From NCBI GenBank assembly GCA_023392205.1, contig JAEVZN010000106.1:1-6234 (forward strand): 6,234 nucleotides of DNA. The letters are read 5' to 3'. The notes under the pieces are model-generated. The model had not been told where the DNA came from and did not search any database. It saw only the letters and a list, made by a program, of their open reading frames with translations. Shown here in pieces: positions 5,933-6,234 of this stretch. The position numbers and the translations under genes were made by a program. This DNA comes from Pseudomonadota bacterium. Lineage in GTDB: Bacteria; Pseudomonadota; Alphaproteobacteria; Rhizobiales; Xanthobacteraceae. The first letter of the stretch is position 1, and every line of letters begins with the position of its first letter.

Positions 5933-6202
5933 ATGAGCGCTTCTAAATCCCCCGCATCGGGCAGCCGCTTCGGCCGCCGGTCATCAGTCAAGGGTTGGGG
6001 CATGGGTGTTGTCATCGATTTTGCGGTGCGCGCCGCGGCGCCCGCCGCGCGCGACAGGGGTCGGTCCGGGGAGGGCGCGCAGATCGTCATTCTGCCGGTC
6101 ATTCGTATCGAGCGTTACGACGAGGATCCGTACGGCTGCGCCGGGCCTGACGGGGGCGCGACGCAGCTCCGGCGTCGCCGCCGCCGTCTGTCGCGTGCCT
6201 GA
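5933..6202 (+). CDS. Small arginine-rich conserved-looking hypothetical protein
   Basis: The frame runs from ATG 5933 to TGA 6200-6202, giving 89 residues. It starts with a Ser/Arg/Gly-rich stretch (SASKSPASGSRFGRRSS), then GWGMGVVIDFAVRAAAPAARDR, a hydrophobic strand-like core QIVILPVIRIERYDEDPYG, and an Arg-rich tail with six consecutive arginines near the C-terminus. No signal peptide, membrane segment or named domain is seen; function is unknown. The core and tail look like a real protein rather than a GC shadow, and the divergent position fits. The start is uncertain: GTG 5894 is upstream without support, ATG 5933 abuts the CtrA-like box, and ATG 6002 (66 residues) has AAGGG seven bases before it. 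ATG 5933 is reported as the longer reasonable choice. The basic tail could bind nucleic acid, which is inference. Confidence 0.6.
   Translation: MSASKSPASGSRFGRRSSVKGWGMGVVIDFAVRAAAPAARDRGRSGEGAQIVILPVIRIERYDEDPYGCAGPDGGATQLRRRRRRLSRA
5990..5994 (+). promoter_or_regulatory. Shine-Dalgarno supporting the alternative ATG at 6002
   Basis: AAGGG sits seven bases before an in-frame ATG (6002), better than anything before ATG 5933. It may mark the real start of the small arginine-rich protein, leaving room for a 5' leader downstream of the CtrA-like box. Confidence 0.4.
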
Positions 6203-6234
6203 CACTCGCGGCAAGCACTGGAGCGACACGTGAC

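Overview
The window is GC-rich and gene-dense and looks like a chromosomal core region of an alphaproteobacterium. It is most likely from the Hyphomicrobiales (Rhizobiales), close to the Bradyrhizobium/Rhodopseudomonas group. I base this on the gene set recognised by eye: a DUF6456 protein, SufE, a DUF5330 protein, a six-TM PAS histidine kinase, a peptidoglycan-binding-domain protein, a DUF1491 protein and a DUF2336 protein. No transposase, phage gene, CRISPR array, tRNA or rRNA was seen, and nothing suggests recent transfer.

Layout. Bases 1-555 hold the 3' part of a DUF6456 gene (+). It meets the SufE gene (-, 552-974) tail to tail with overlapping stop codons. A small membrane-anchored or secreted DUF5330 protein (-, 1071-1475) lies upstream of sufE and could share its transcript. 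Bases 1476-1839 are a 364-bp divergent intergenic region with inverted repeats, a GANTC site and a CtrA-box-like element. A rightward cluster follows: histidine kinase (1840-3675), peptidoglycan-binding membrane protein (3668-4450, overlapping the kinase by 8 bp) and DUF1491 protein (4486-4836). This cluster meets the leftward DUF2336 gene (4840-5868) with 3 bp between stop codons. A short divergent spacer separates DUF2336 from a small rightward gene for an arginine-rich protein (5933-6202, start uncertain). Bases 6203-6234 show nothing interpretable.

How it may work together. The kinase has the architecture of the DivJ/PleC/PdhS group, which controls DivK and, indirectly, the cell-cycle regulator CtrA in alphaproteobacteria. 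The two divergent promoter regions each carry one TTAG-N7-TTAA element, one mismatch from the CtrA consensus TTAA-N7-TTAA. These elements contain the only two TTAA tetramers I could find in the window. My main inference is a cell-cycle module in which CtrA may control both the kinase / peptidoglycan-binding / DUF1491 operon and the DUF2336 / small-protein pair, possibly closing a feedback loop. The sequence supports the motifs and the gene order; regulation itself is not shown.
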